Shown here: positions 50,534 through 57,244 of the stretch, piece after piece
Layout of the letters: every line of letters begins with the position of its first letter
How positions within the stretch are numbered: position 1 is the stretch's first letter
Assembly (NCBI GenBank): GCA_964581385.1
Contig: CAZOOK010000031.1
Location: 4,129 to 68,128 of the forward strand
Source of the DNA: CAZOOK01 sp964581385
GTDB taxonomy: Bacteria > Pseudomonadota > Gammaproteobacteria > Nevskiales > Nevskiaceae
Length of the DNA stretch: 64,000 nucleotides
Direction: 5' to 3'
Program-made: the position numbers and the translations under genes
Notes under the pieces: model-generated
Databases searched by the model: none
Seen by the model: the letters and a program-made list of their open reading frames with translations, nothing else
What the model was told of the DNA's origin: nothing

Positions 50534-51009
50534 GCATCCACCGGCACGCGGAGTCGACGATCGGAAAGGGGGTTAAAACAGAGCGCGCTATGGAATCGGC
50601 AATATGGCGGTCGGCCATCGGTCGGCGCGCCGCAGAACAGAAACGGCAGCGCATCGCCGTGCGGAAACTTGCACGTCTGGTCGGTCAAATCTTCCAGGCG
50701 ACGGTCACGGCTTATCGGCTCGAGGAGGTCCGCCGGTGGCGCCGGGCGCGGCTTTGGCGTATGGGCAACGAACTGCCCGGGCCGCGGCAGGTTGAACGAC
50801 GGGCGGCCAGGATGTGCTCTCCGCGGCCGGATATTGCGCTTGCGCGGTCCCTTTGGCGCGGGAGCGGCGCGCTTCGGCAATTTGCACCGATGCACCTTAG
50901 AAATGACCGCGTTGCGCGATACGCCGCCAAGCTCAGCCGCAATCTTGCTCGCCGACAGCCCGTTGGCCCAATGCTGTTTCAGCGCAACAATGCGCTCCTC
51001 GGTCCACAT
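50530..51009 (-). CDS. gcrA: GcrA-like cell-cycle regulator, 159 aa
   Basis: ATG at 51009 has AGGAGG nine bases upstream; the ATG at 51042 that overlaps RusA is less suited. MWTEERIVALKQHWANGLSASKIAAELGGVSRNAVISKVHRC is the GcrA DNA-binding/sigma70 helix-turn-helix, and the C-terminal CKFPHGD...FCGAPTDGRPPYCRFHSALCF is the GcrA zinc-binding module. GcrA stimulates transcription at CcrM-methylated (GANTC) promoters. A phage copy may retarget host or phage promoters. Confidence 0.85.
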   Translation of the reverse strand: MWTEERIVALKQHWANGLSASKIAAELGGVSRNAVISKVHRCKLPKRAAPAPKGPRKRNIRPRRAHPGRPSFNLPRPGQFVAHTPKPRPAPPADLLEPISRDRRLEDLTDQTCKFPHGDALPFLFCGAPTDGRPPYCRFHSALCFNPLSDRRLRVPVDA

Positions 51010-51038
51010 GGGGACGATCCTCCTCTTATTGTTTGTCG

Positions 51039-51452
51039 TCATGCCAATTCGATAGGACGAATGACGATCTCCAGCCGTGGCGCCAAGCCGTAGAACTTTT
51101 CGATGGTCGCGCGGACGATCTGCTTGTCGTCCACGAAAGCGACCTGGTTCAGCGCATCGAGAACCTTGAGCAGATTGTCGGCGTCAGGCTTTGTCGTTGG
51201 CCTGATCTCATAAAGCAGAGCGCTGCGTTTCTTCTTCTGTGACCAGCTTTCAGGGATCGGAAACGTCGCCGTCACCGTCACGTCGAGCGGCACGTCAAGA
51301 GGGGCCCGGCCGCCCATCGCGACCTGCGCGGCGTAGCGGAGATTGTCCTCGTAGTCCCTCGTTTTGGCGGGTGTATAGGCGCGCCCGGTAACCCGGACGA
51401 ACCGCGGCCGCCCCTTGCCGGTCGGCGTGCCGGCCAAGCAAATCGTTATCAC
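51039..51452 (-). CDS. rusA: RusA-type Holliday junction resolvase, 137 aa
   Basis: TPTGKGRPRFVRVTGRAYTPAKTRDYEDNLRYAAQ, DVTVTATFPIPESWSQKKK and TTKPDADNLLKVLDALNQVAFVDDKQIV are the RusA pattern, with the catalytic acid cluster KPDADNLLK...DD. Resolves recombination intermediates formed during replication or with RecT. Starts two bases before the RMF-like gene's stop. Confidence 0.85.
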   Translation of the reverse strand: MITICLAGTPTGKGRPRFVRVTGRAYTPAKTRDYEDNLRYAAQVAMGGRAPLDVPLDVTVTATFPIPESWSQKKKRSALLYEIRPTTKPDADNLLKVLDALNQVAFVDDKQIVRATIEKFYGLAPRLEIVIRPIELA

Positions 51453-52021
51453 GCGGCCGCCTCTTCAGACTCGCCTTCTTCCTCGCCCTCGAATTCAGAC
51501 GCATCTCGCGTGCGCTGAATGTTGAACAGTTCACCTTGGGCAGCGTGCCACGCTTCGGCATAGGCGTCGTATTGCGGCACGGACGGATCGTAAGGAGGCG
51601 CAAGTGTCTTGCCGGCCAAGCCGTCGCGGCGCCCTTCGGCCTTAGCGCGGTCAACGGCGGGCATCATGTCTCCGTCGAACATATCCGCCTGCTTGCCGAA
51701 CGGCACGGCCATCCACTTGGCGATCTCGGCCTGCCGGCGAATGTTTGCCTCGATCAGCGCCGCGCCCTCCGGCGTTTCCAGAAGCAACGCATCCTTTATG
51801 GAATCAACGGCGGACGGGCCGAGTTCGGCCTTGGCTTTCTTGCAGGCGTTCTTGAACGCTGCGTCGGCTTCTTTTTTGATGGCGAGCGCTGCCGAATACT
51901 TGCGCTTGTGCTGGAAAAAAAGCGCCTGGCGCTGCTCGTCGGTGAGCGGAGGAGGTGGCCCGTTATGGCCCGGTCCCGGTGTTCCGCTACCCGGCGCTTG
52001 CTCGGCTTTCTTTGACGGCAT
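51449..52021 (-). CDS. Hypothetical protein with RMF-like C-terminal motif, 190 aa
   Basis: N-terminus Pro/Gly-rich, then a helical region, then AKAEGRRDGLAGKTLAPPYDPSVPQYDAYAEAWHAAQGEL, which has the G-R-x-G-x-x-G-x...YP-W--GW-xAQ-type pattern of ribosome modulation factor at the end of larger proteins. The rest is acidic. Overlaps the ACP gene by 35 bases. A role in ribosome control is only an inference. Confidence 0.55.
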   Translation of the reverse strand: MPSKKAEQAPGSGTPGPGHNGPPPPLTDEQRQALFFQHKRKYSAALAIKKEADAAFKNACKKAKAELGPSAVDSIKDALLLETPEGAALIEANIRRQAEIAKWMAVPFGKQADMFDGDMMPAVDRAKAEGRRDGLAGKTLAPPYDPSVPQYDAYAEAWHAAQGELFNIQRTRDASEFEGEEEGESEEAAA

Positions 52022-52292
52022 TGGCCTCTCCTTCGTGTGGCAATGTCTTTTCGATCAAGGCAACGAGGTCGCCGACCGTGTACACGCCTTCCAGCTCGGT
52101 TTCGGTCATTTCAAGGCCAAACCGCTCTTCGCAGTGCATCACGATCTCGATCGCGTCGAGCGAATCGGCGTTGAGGTCGTCGAAGATGTTGGCGTCGAGG
52201 CGGACCTGCGACGGGTCGGTGCCGAGGAGCATCCGCAGAACGTCTTTCAGTTCGGCGGTGACGCGCTCGTGCAGTTCCTGAGAAAACGTCAT
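51987..52292 (-). CDS. Acyl carrier protein, 101 aa
   Basis: FDDLNADSLDAIEIVMHCEERFGLEMTETELEGVYTVGDLVALIEKTL is the ACP fold; Ser44 in the DSL motif is the phosphopantetheine site. It is longer than housekeeping ACP at the N- and C-termini. First gene of the operon with RusA, GcrA and primase. A phage ACP could divert host lipid or acyl chemistry; the purpose is not known. Confidence 0.85.
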   Translation of the reverse strand: MTFSQELHERVTAELKDVLRMLLGTDPSQVRLDANIFDDLNADSLDAIEIVMHCEERFGLEMTETELEGVYTVGDLVALIEKTLPHEGEANAVKESRASAG

Positions 52293-52336
52293 GTTACCCT
52301 CGCTCGCAAGAGTTAGGTCACCACCGCCCGGAATAT

Positions 52337-52378
52337 TGGCGACCGGATCGGCGGGTGTGCGTCCCTCCCCGGTCGCCA
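52337..52378. promoter_or_regulatory. Long hairpin upstream of the ACP operon
   Basis: TGGCGACCGG and its complement CCGGTCGCCA enclose a 22-base loop: a perfect 10-bp stem 45 bases before the ACP start, with no U tract. It could be a regulator site, a transcript stabiliser or an attenuator. The rest of 52293-52527 shows no convincing gene. Confidence 0.5.
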
Positions 52379-52527
52379 GTTTTCCGAAATGGGCGATTGT
52401 GGGCTACCTACATCACGTCCTCCTGCATTGCCCGGGTAGTACCGGATAGAACTGCTGCAAAGAGAAAGGCCGGGCTCGCGCCGCAGCCAGTTTATCGCCC
52501 AGGGGAGGAAGGGAGGGCGAGGTTCGA

Positions 52528-52722
52528 TCATGGCGCGCCAGCCGATTCGCGCGCCAGAATGCCGATGAGCTTGGAAAGCGGTCCGCGGGGATCGAGTTTG
52601 CCTTCCTCGATTCGGGAAATGGTCGACTGGTCACAGCCAAGGTAATCGGCCATTTGCTTCTGCGACCACCCGCGACTGGCTCGAAGACGCTTCAATTCCG
52701 CCTTCGGCTCTTTCTTTGGCAT
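52528..52722 (-). CDS. XRE-family repressor-like protein, 64 aa
   Basis: ATG at 52722 with GGGAA upstream. AELKRLRASRGWSQKQMADYLGCDQSTISRIEEGKLDPRGPLSKLIGIL is a complete helix-turn-helix of the cI/Cro/SinR type. It sits at the switch with operators on both sides of its promoter, so it is the likely repressor or Cro-like regulator. Confidence 0.8.
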   Translation of the reverse strand: MPKKEPKAELKRLRASRGWSQKQMADYLGCDQSTISRIEEGKLDPRGPLSKLIGILARESAGAP

Positions 52723-52753
52723 CGTCCGTTCCCTAGTGACGCTGGCTTGCCGC

Positions 52754-52783
52754 AAAATATGCACGACGCATTGCCGCTGTCAA
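52754..52783 (-). promoter_or_regulatory. Minus-strand promoter of the XRE gene
   Basis: TTGACA (52778-52783), 18-base spacer, TATTTT (52754-52759) on the minus strand, 32 bases before ATG at 52722. The operator at 52759-52771 lies in the spacer. Confidence 0.6.
52759..52771. promoter_or_regulatory. Operator O1 (ATGC-N5-GCAT)
   Basis: ATGCACGACGCAT, dyad ATGC/GCAT, inside the spacer of the minus-strand XRE promoter. Same dyad as O2 and O3. Confidence 0.65.
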
Positions 52784-52802
52784 CGCAGCCACAGAAAGAA
52801 AA

Positions 52803-52815
52803 ATGCATAGCGCAT
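52803..52815. promoter_or_regulatory. Operator O2 (ATGC-N5-GCAT)
   Basis: ATGCATAGCGCAT, ending three bases before the plus-strand -35 box. Same dyad as O1 and O3. Confidence 0.65.
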
Positions 52816-52817
52816 GG

Positions 52818-52847
52818 TTGACAGGCTTTATGCACGCCGCATATGTT
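52818..52847 (+). promoter_or_regulatory. Plus-strand early promoter of the 52.9-59.5 kb operon
   Basis: TTGACA (52818-52823), 18-base spacer, TATGTT (52842-52847), 30 bases before ATG at 52877. A consensus -35 box. Operator O3 fills the spacer and touches the -10 box. Confidence 0.65.
52830..52842. promoter_or_regulatory. Operator O3 (ATGC-N5-GCAT)
   Basis: ATGCACGCCGCAT, in the spacer of the plus-strand early promoter. Repressor binding here would block RNA polymerase. Confidence 0.65.
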
Positions 52848-52876
52848 GCGTGCGACGACCTAAACCGGAGAGGCCA

Positions 52877-53089
52877 ATGAGCGGAGAGAAGGATAATTTC
52901 TGGCTGGTGTGGAACCCGCAACGGGGAAGCCCGTCGTTTCGCCACACCAACGGCGACTCCGCGCTGGCTGAGGCTAAGCGTCTGGCAATTCAGCATCCGG
53001 GTGAGGGATTCTTTACCTTGGTTGCCGTCCACGCCGTACAGGCGATGGAGCCGGTCACCGTGACCAAACTCGACGACATACCGTTTTAG
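52877..53089 (+). CDS. Small early hypothetical protein, 70 aa
   Basis: ATG at 52877 with GGAG upstream; first gene under the divergent early promoter. KDNFWLVWNPQRGSPSFRHTNGDSALAEAKRLAIQHPGEGFFTLVAVHAVQAMEPV is a compact alpha/beta protein like the small accessory proteins with the pattern W-L-V...A--A--LA--HP often found in phages. Unknown role. Confidence 0.55.
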   Translation: MSGEKDNFWLVWNPQRGSPSFRHTNGDSALAEAKRLAIQHPGEGFFTLVAVHAVQAMEPVTVTKLDDIPF

Positions 53090-53099
53090 GACGCGCCCG

Positions 53100-53519
53100 A
53101 TGACCGCCAACCCCGACGACCGCATCCCCGACGTGGACGAGGGCCTGCAGGGCCGCATGGACACGCGCGGCGCGGGCGTACAGCAGCCAGACTGGCAGAA
53201 GATGGACACGGCGCCACGCGATGGGCGCGGCTTCCTCGTCCAGAGGCTTCCCTATGCTGATGCCGACCTGTGCATGAGGCGGGTTAAGTGGGTCGAAGAC
53301 GGCGACAAGGTAAAGGTTGTCGATTTGGGCGGGTGGGTGATCGTTGACGGGATCGACGACGATTTCACCGAGTTCCTCCCAACCAGCGGTCAGGCTGCCG
53401 TTATCGTCGCGCCTGACCACCTCAACTCCACTCACATTTGGCGATGGATACCGCTGCCCCAAGCGCCCGCCGAGGTGCTCGCCGCGATTCGCTCCGAACT
53501 CGGATGGGCAAAGCCATGA
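53100..53519 (+). CDS. Hypothetical early protein (DUF551-like pattern), 139 aa
   Basis: WQKMDTAPRDGRGFLVQRLPYADADLCMRRVKWVEDGDKV then a C-terminal STHIWRWIPLPQAPAEVLAAI. The WxxMDTAP-x-DG start and the WxPLPxAP ending recur in phage accessory proteins of the DUF551 kind. Unknown function. Confidence 0.6.
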   Translation: MTANPDDRIPDVDEGLQGRMDTRGAGVQQPDWQKMDTAPRDGRGFLVQRLPYADADLCMRRVKWVEDGDKVKVVDLGGWVIVDGIDDDFTEFLPTSGQAAVIVAPDHLNSTHIWRWIPLPQAPAEVLAAIRSELGWAKP

Positions 53520-53833
53520 ACGCGCTCACCGCCGCGATCGCCGATATGCAGGCCAGCCTCGCCGGCACGCTGGAGGCCGTCCACGAGGCCAACGCGAATC
53601 TGTTCCTGGCGGAGAAATGGCGGCTTGTTCGGGCGGTCTACGGCGCCGAGACGGTCTTTCCCGCCGCATGGCCGATCATCGGCAAGACGACGGATGAGGT
53701 GCGGGCCGATTGCCGTGAGGCGCTTGAGATTCAGCGGACGATAGGACGGACGGGGCACTGGTCGTTCGACGGCAGTCGGTTGCGGGCGCTTGTCCCGGCC
53801 GAGCGGGCGCTGGCAAGGATGGTGGCAGCATGA
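53516..53833 (+). CDS. Hypothetical early protein, 105 aa
   Basis: ATG at 53516 overlaps the preceding stop. Ala-rich helix (NALTAAIADMQASLAGTLEAVHEANANLFLAEKWRLV), then KTTDEVRADCREALEIQRTIGRTGHWSFDGSRL. No family recognised. Confidence 0.5.
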   Translation: MNALTAAIADMQASLAGTLEAVHEANANLFLAEKWRLVRAVYGAETVFPAAWPIIGKTTDEVRADCREALEIQRTIGRTGHWSFDGSRLRALVPAERALARMVAA

Positions 53834-54240
53834 GCTACGCATCGAAAACCAAAGTCGGCGTGGACAAGACGCGGAACGAGATCGAGACCACGCTGAAGCG
53901 CTACGGCGCGTCGAGTTTCGCTTATGCCAGCGAGCCTCAGCGCGCGACCATCATCTTTGAGGCTGCCGATCGCCGCGTGCGCTTCGAGTTGCCGCTGCCA
54001 CCGGACGAGGAGAAGTACGCGCAGGCGCGTCGGTCGCGCTGGCGGGCCCTCCTCCTCTGCATCAAAGCGAAACTCGAAGCGGTCGCGAGCAAGATCGAGA
54101 CGTTCGACGAGGCTTTCTTAGCGCATGTCGTCATGCCGGACGGGTTTACCGTCGGCCAACACACCCTGGGCCCGGTCAAACAAGCCTATCTCGACAAGAA
54201 GATGGTCCCGCTGCTCGCAGCCCCGGAGAAACCGGCATGA
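53830..54240 (+). CDS. Hypothetical early protein, 136 aa
   Basis: SYASKTKVGVDKTRNEIETTLKRYGASSFAYASEPQRATIIFEAADRRVRFELPLPPDEEKYAQARRSRWRALLLCIKAKLEAVAS: alpha/beta, a start I know from small proteins near recT in alphaproteobacterial phages, with K-x-E-x-x-L-x-K-Y-G-A. Unknown function; could relate to recombination or replication. Confidence 0.55.
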   Translation: MSYASKTKVGVDKTRNEIETTLKRYGASSFAYASEPQRATIIFEAADRRVRFELPLPPDEEKYAQARRSRWRALLLCIKAKLEAVASKIETFDEAFLAHVVMPDGFTVGQHTLGPVKQAYLDKKMVPLLAAPEKPA

Positions 54241-54401
54241 GCGAGTTTATCGTCACGAGCTATTGGGCCAAGCCAATCCCGATGCGGCAGTTCGATTGGT
54301 CGGCGTGGTTTGAAGGCACTGAGGACGAGGGAATGCCGTTGGGCTACGGCCGCACCGAGGCCGAGGCCATCGCGGACCTGAAGGAGCAAGTCGAGGAATG
54401 A
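54237..54401 (+). CDS. Small hypothetical protein, 54 aa
   Basis: ATGA overlap at both ends. SYWAKPIPMRQFDWSAWFEGTEDEGMPLGYGRTEAEAIADLKEQVEE: the pattern of small acidic accessory proteins with a DWSA-W---E-G-x-GYGxTExEAI motif often found in early phage operons. Unknown role. Confidence 0.55.
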   Translation: MSEFIVTSYWAKPIPMRQFDWSAWFEGTEDEGMPLGYGRTEAEAIADLKEQVEE

Positions 54402-55351
54402 GCAACGATTACGCTTATTGGCAGGCCAAGCTCCGCGGCGAAGACCCGGATCCACTCGCCGATCGCACCGTCATGCCGTGCGGCTTTTTCCGCACGAGTC
54501 ACAACGAACCGCTTGCCTGCTGGCTCGACGACAGCGGCGAGCGGATTGCGACGATTAGCGGTCACCCCATGACGCGCAGCCGCATGGAGCGCGTCGCGGA
54601 GGTGGGCGGCTTTGGCAAGGCCATCACCGAAGATGCGTACCGCTTTCGCATGAAGAACGGACACTTCCCCGACGATCCGCCGCTGCACGAACCTGGCATT
54701 GGACACAATCTCAGCGGTGACGCGCTGGTCGACATCAAGGCCGAACTCGACAGCGAGGTCGAGACGACCACCGCCTTCCTAGCCAAGCCGATCGAGACAC
54801 AAGAGGACGCCGACCGCTGCGGAACGTGGTCCCGCCGCGTCGGGCAGTTGGCGAAGCGCGCCGACGAGGCGCACGACGTCGAGAAGGAACCGCATTTGGT
54901 CGCTGGCCGCGCCGTCGATGACCGCTGGCGTCCGATCCGCGAGGGTGCCACAGGCCTCACGCGGAAGCTGAAGGACCATCTGGAAACGTACCTGAAGGCG
55001 CAGCGCCGCAAGCAGGAGGAGGCCGCCCGCGCCGCCGCTGCCGAGGCCGAGCGCCTGCGCCGGGAGGCCGCGACGGCCACCGAGGAGCAGCGCACGGCGC
55101 TCAACCGTGAGGCCGCAGCGCACGAGAAGAAGGCCGCCGCGCCGATCAGCACCACGGCGGGCCGGACGGGCTTCAAGGTCGCGCTCAAGACCGAAACGCG
55201 GGCGCGCATCGTCGACTACAACAAGGCGCTGAAAGCTGTGAAGGACAACGCCGAGATCAAGGAACTGGTGCAGACGCTGGCGAACCGCGCCGCGAAGGCT
55301 GGCATCCCGCTGGCCGGGACAGAGATAGAGAAAGTGGAGGCAGTACGCTAA
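54398..55351 (+). CDS. Coiled-coil phage protein upstream of recT, 317 aa
   Basis: Middle part contains IETQEDADRCGTWSRRVGQLAKRADEAHDVEKEP and long Ala/Glu/Arg helices (EEAARAAAAEAERLRREAATATEEQRTALNREAAAHEKKAAA), a coiled coil. It lies two genes before recT, a place where other phages carry exonuclease- or recombination-partner proteins, but no nuclease motif is visible. Function unknown; recombination accessory is a guess. Confidence 0.55.
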   Translation: MSNDYAYWQAKLRGEDPDPLADRTVMPCGFFRTSHNEPLACWLDDSGERIATISGHPMTRSRMERVAEVGGFGKAITEDAYRFRMKNGHFPDDPPLHEPGIGHNLSGDALVDIKAELDSEVETTTAFLAKPIETQEDADRCGTWSRRVGQLAKRADEAHDVEKEPHLVAGRAVDDRWRPIREGATGLTRKLKDHLETYLKAQRRKQEEAARAAAAEAERLRREAATATEEQRTALNREAAAHEKKAAAPISTTAGRTGFKVALKTETRARIVDYNKALKAVKDNAEIKELVQTLANRAAKAGIPLAGTEIEKVEAVR

Positions 55352-55575
55352 TGGCCGATGACAAGGAAACGACGATCACAATCTCGATGAGCCGGAAAGT
55401 CAATCTTGGCAATTACTCGTCCGCCGACTGTTTTGTGTCGATCAGCGGCATCAAAGCCGGGATGACGGTGGAGGAACTGACGCCACTCATCGACACCGGC
55501 AAGGTCGGGTGGGAACTGGTCAAACACGCGCTAACCGAAAAAGTCCGCGAAATCATCTCGGAGAATGCACGATGA
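55351..55575 (+). CDS. Small hypothetical protein, 74 aa
   Basis: TTITISMSRKVNLGNYSSADCFVSISGIKAGMTVEELTPLIDTGKVGWELVKHALTEKVREI: the pattern (SRKVNLGNYESxDVxVS) is known from small phage proteins next to recT or single-strand-binding genes. Probably DNA-metabolism accessory. Start overlaps the preceding gene. Confidence 0.6.
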   Translation: MADDKETTITISMSRKVNLGNYSSADCFVSISGIKAGMTVEELTPLIDTGKVGWELVKHALTEKVREIISENAR

Positions 55576-56681
55576 ACGACAAGACGCCCGCCACGACGGA
55601 GACGCGCGCCGTCGTCCCGTTCCGCGATCAGTTGGCGCAGCAGGCCGGGCAGTTCTCCGCTGTGCTTCCTTCGCATATCCCGGTCGAGCGCTTCCAGCGC
55701 GTCGTGATGACCGCCGTCCAGAACAACCCGAAGCTTCTTGAGGCCGACCGGCGGTCGCTCTGGAACTCGGCCATGCGCGCTGCCCAGGATGGTCTTCTGC
55801 CCGACGGCAGAGAGGGCGCCATGGTGCTCTTCAAGAACGTCGTCCAGTGGATGCCCATGGTTGCCGGCATTCGCAAGAAGGTCCGCCAGTCAGGCGAGAT
55901 TGCGACGTGGGACGCCTATGTCGTCCACGCCAAGGATGCGTTCGAGTTCGAGCTCGGCGACGACCCGTTCATCAAGCACAAGCCGTCGATGGATGCCGAC
56001 CCCGGCAAGGTGATTGCAGCCTATTCGGTGGCGACGCTGAAGAGCGGCGAGAAAAGCCGCGAGGTGATGACGGTCGCGCAGATCGAGAAGGTGCGCGCCG
56101 TGTCACGCGCGAAGGACAACGGGCCGTGGGTGTCGTGGTACGAGGAGATGTGCCGCAAGACCGTAATTCGCCGGCACTCCAAGTCACTGCCCATGTCGAC
56201 CGACATCGACGAGATCATCCGGCGCGATGAGGCCGACGACGCTGCAGCAGACCGGGCGCTGGTACCGCCGCCCGCGCCAACCGCAGCAGCGCACGTCGCC
56301 CACGATCCTGCAACCGGCGAGATCGTCGAAGAAACGATTTGGGCCGATGCCAACGAGGCCGCGCCCGACAAGACCGGCAATGCGTCCCCCGGCGCATCGC
56401 TGCAGGAGGCGCCGTCATCCCCCACCCCCGCGCAGGACGGCGCCTCCGCCAATCCCCCCGCCGCGCCGGTTGAGGCTACGGGCGCTCCGGCACCGCGGGC
56501 GATCACAAACTGGACCGAGGCAGAGTGCCGCCGACATGGCGTGGCCGCCTTTGAGAAGGGCATGATGCGCACGGCGGCTGTCCATCCGAAGTTGCGCGTC
56601 GACGGGCAGGAGCAGCGCCAGGCGTGGATCCTCGACGGCTACGACGAGGCGGCGGAGACGGCGGCCAAGCTGGCCGACTGA
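55572..56681 (+). CDS. recT: RecT-family single-strand annealing recombinase, 369 aa
   Basis: ATG at 55572 overlaps the preceding stop. AVLPSHIPVERFQRVVMTAVQNNPKLLEADRRSLWNSAMRAAQDGLLPDGREGAMVLF... is the RecT core, continuing GVVKKVR-like helices (GIRKKVRQSGEIATWDAYVV), MCRKTVIRRHSKSLPMS and an Ala/Pro-rich C-terminal tail. It anneals complementary single strands for phage recombination or replication. A partner exonuclease was not recognised. Confidence 0.88.
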   Translation: MNDKTPATTETRAVVPFRDQLAQQAGQFSAVLPSHIPVERFQRVVMTAVQNNPKLLEADRRSLWNSAMRAAQDGLLPDGREGAMVLFKNVVQWMPMVAGIRKKVRQSGEIATWDAYVVHAKDAFEFELGDDPFIKHKPSMDADPGKVIAAYSVATLKSGEKSREVMTVAQIEKVRAVSRAKDNGPWVSWYEEMCRKTVIRRHSKSLPMSTDIDEIIRRDEADDAAADRALVPPPAPTAAAHVAHDPATGEIVEETIWADANEAAPDKTGNASPGASLQEAPSSPTPAQDGASANPPAAPVEATGAPAPRAITNWTEAECRRHGVAAFEKGMMRTAAVHPKLRVDGQEQRQAWILDGYDEAAETAAKLAD

Positions 56682-56691
56682 GGGAAAACGG

Positions 56692-57039
56692 ATGGAACAG
56701 GTCCAGAGCTACCCGCTGACATGGCCGCAGGGCTTTCCGCGCGTCAAAGCGCGTGAGAACGGGCAATTCCGCACTGAACTGCACAAGGCTTTGAACAACG
56801 TCGAAGGGTCGCTGCGTCATCCGCTCCCGCGACGAACCGCCAGCCCGCCCGGATGGAGAAACGAAATGACGATCAAGATTATTCGCCAGCCTGATCTGCA
56901 CATGACCGCCAGTGAATTGGCGCGCTATCGCCACGAATACGAGAAGGCGTTTGCGTTCTACTCCGGCGCGCCGCCCGACTTTGAAGATTGGGTTCGCGCC
57001 CAGAAAGAAGCCCACCTGGATGCGGGGAAGAAGGAGTGA
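56692..57039 (+). CDS. Fused small protein: truncated PLxWPxGxPR-type N-terminus plus a 57-aa domain
   Basis: The first 58 codons (YPLTWPQGFPRVKARENGQFRT-ELHKALNNVEGSL) match the N-terminus of a conserved phage protein that is normally longer. The rest, from ATG at 56866 with GGAGAAACGAA upstream, is MTIKIIRQPDLHMTASELARYRHEYEKAFAFYSGAPPDFEDWVRAQ, a separate conserved unit. One continuous frame joins both; the inner ATG may be the true start of the second gene. Confidence 0.55.
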   Translation: MEQVQSYPLTWPQGFPRVKARENGQFRTELHKALNNVEGSLRHPLPRRTASPPGWRNEMTIKIIRQPDLHMTASELARYRHEYEKAFAFYSGAPPDFEDWVRAQKEAHLDAGKKE

Positions 57040-57043
57040 GGGG

Positions 57044-57244
57044 ATGAGCGACAGGCAATTTACCCATCCGAATCTCGGCAAAGAAGTCCGTGTCGAAGTC
57101 TGGGGCAACGAGGTCCGCCTGATCTTCGTATGCGCGACCGAGGGCAAGGCCAACAGCGCGGCCGATGACATTCTCGCCCAGCTGCAATCCGGGATGCTCA
57201 ACGTCACGCTTGCCGGCAAGCCTACGAGCATTGTCCATGACTGA
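57044..57244 (+). CDS. Small hypothetical protein, 66 aa
   Basis: AAGGAG about ten bases before ATG at 57044. SDRQFTHPNLGKEVRVEVWGNEVRLIFVCATEGKANSAADDILAQLQSGMLNVTLAGKPTSIVHD: small beta protein. No family recognised. Confidence 0.5.
   Translation: MSDRQFTHPNLGKEVRVEVWGNEVRLIFVCATEGKANSAADDILAQLQSGMLNVTLAGKPTSIVHD

Noticed and set aside
52410..52460. A possible 7-codon leader peptide (ATGCAGGAGGACGTGATGTAG on the minus strand)
   Set aside because: It lacks a good ribosome site of its own and may be chance in a purine-rich region.
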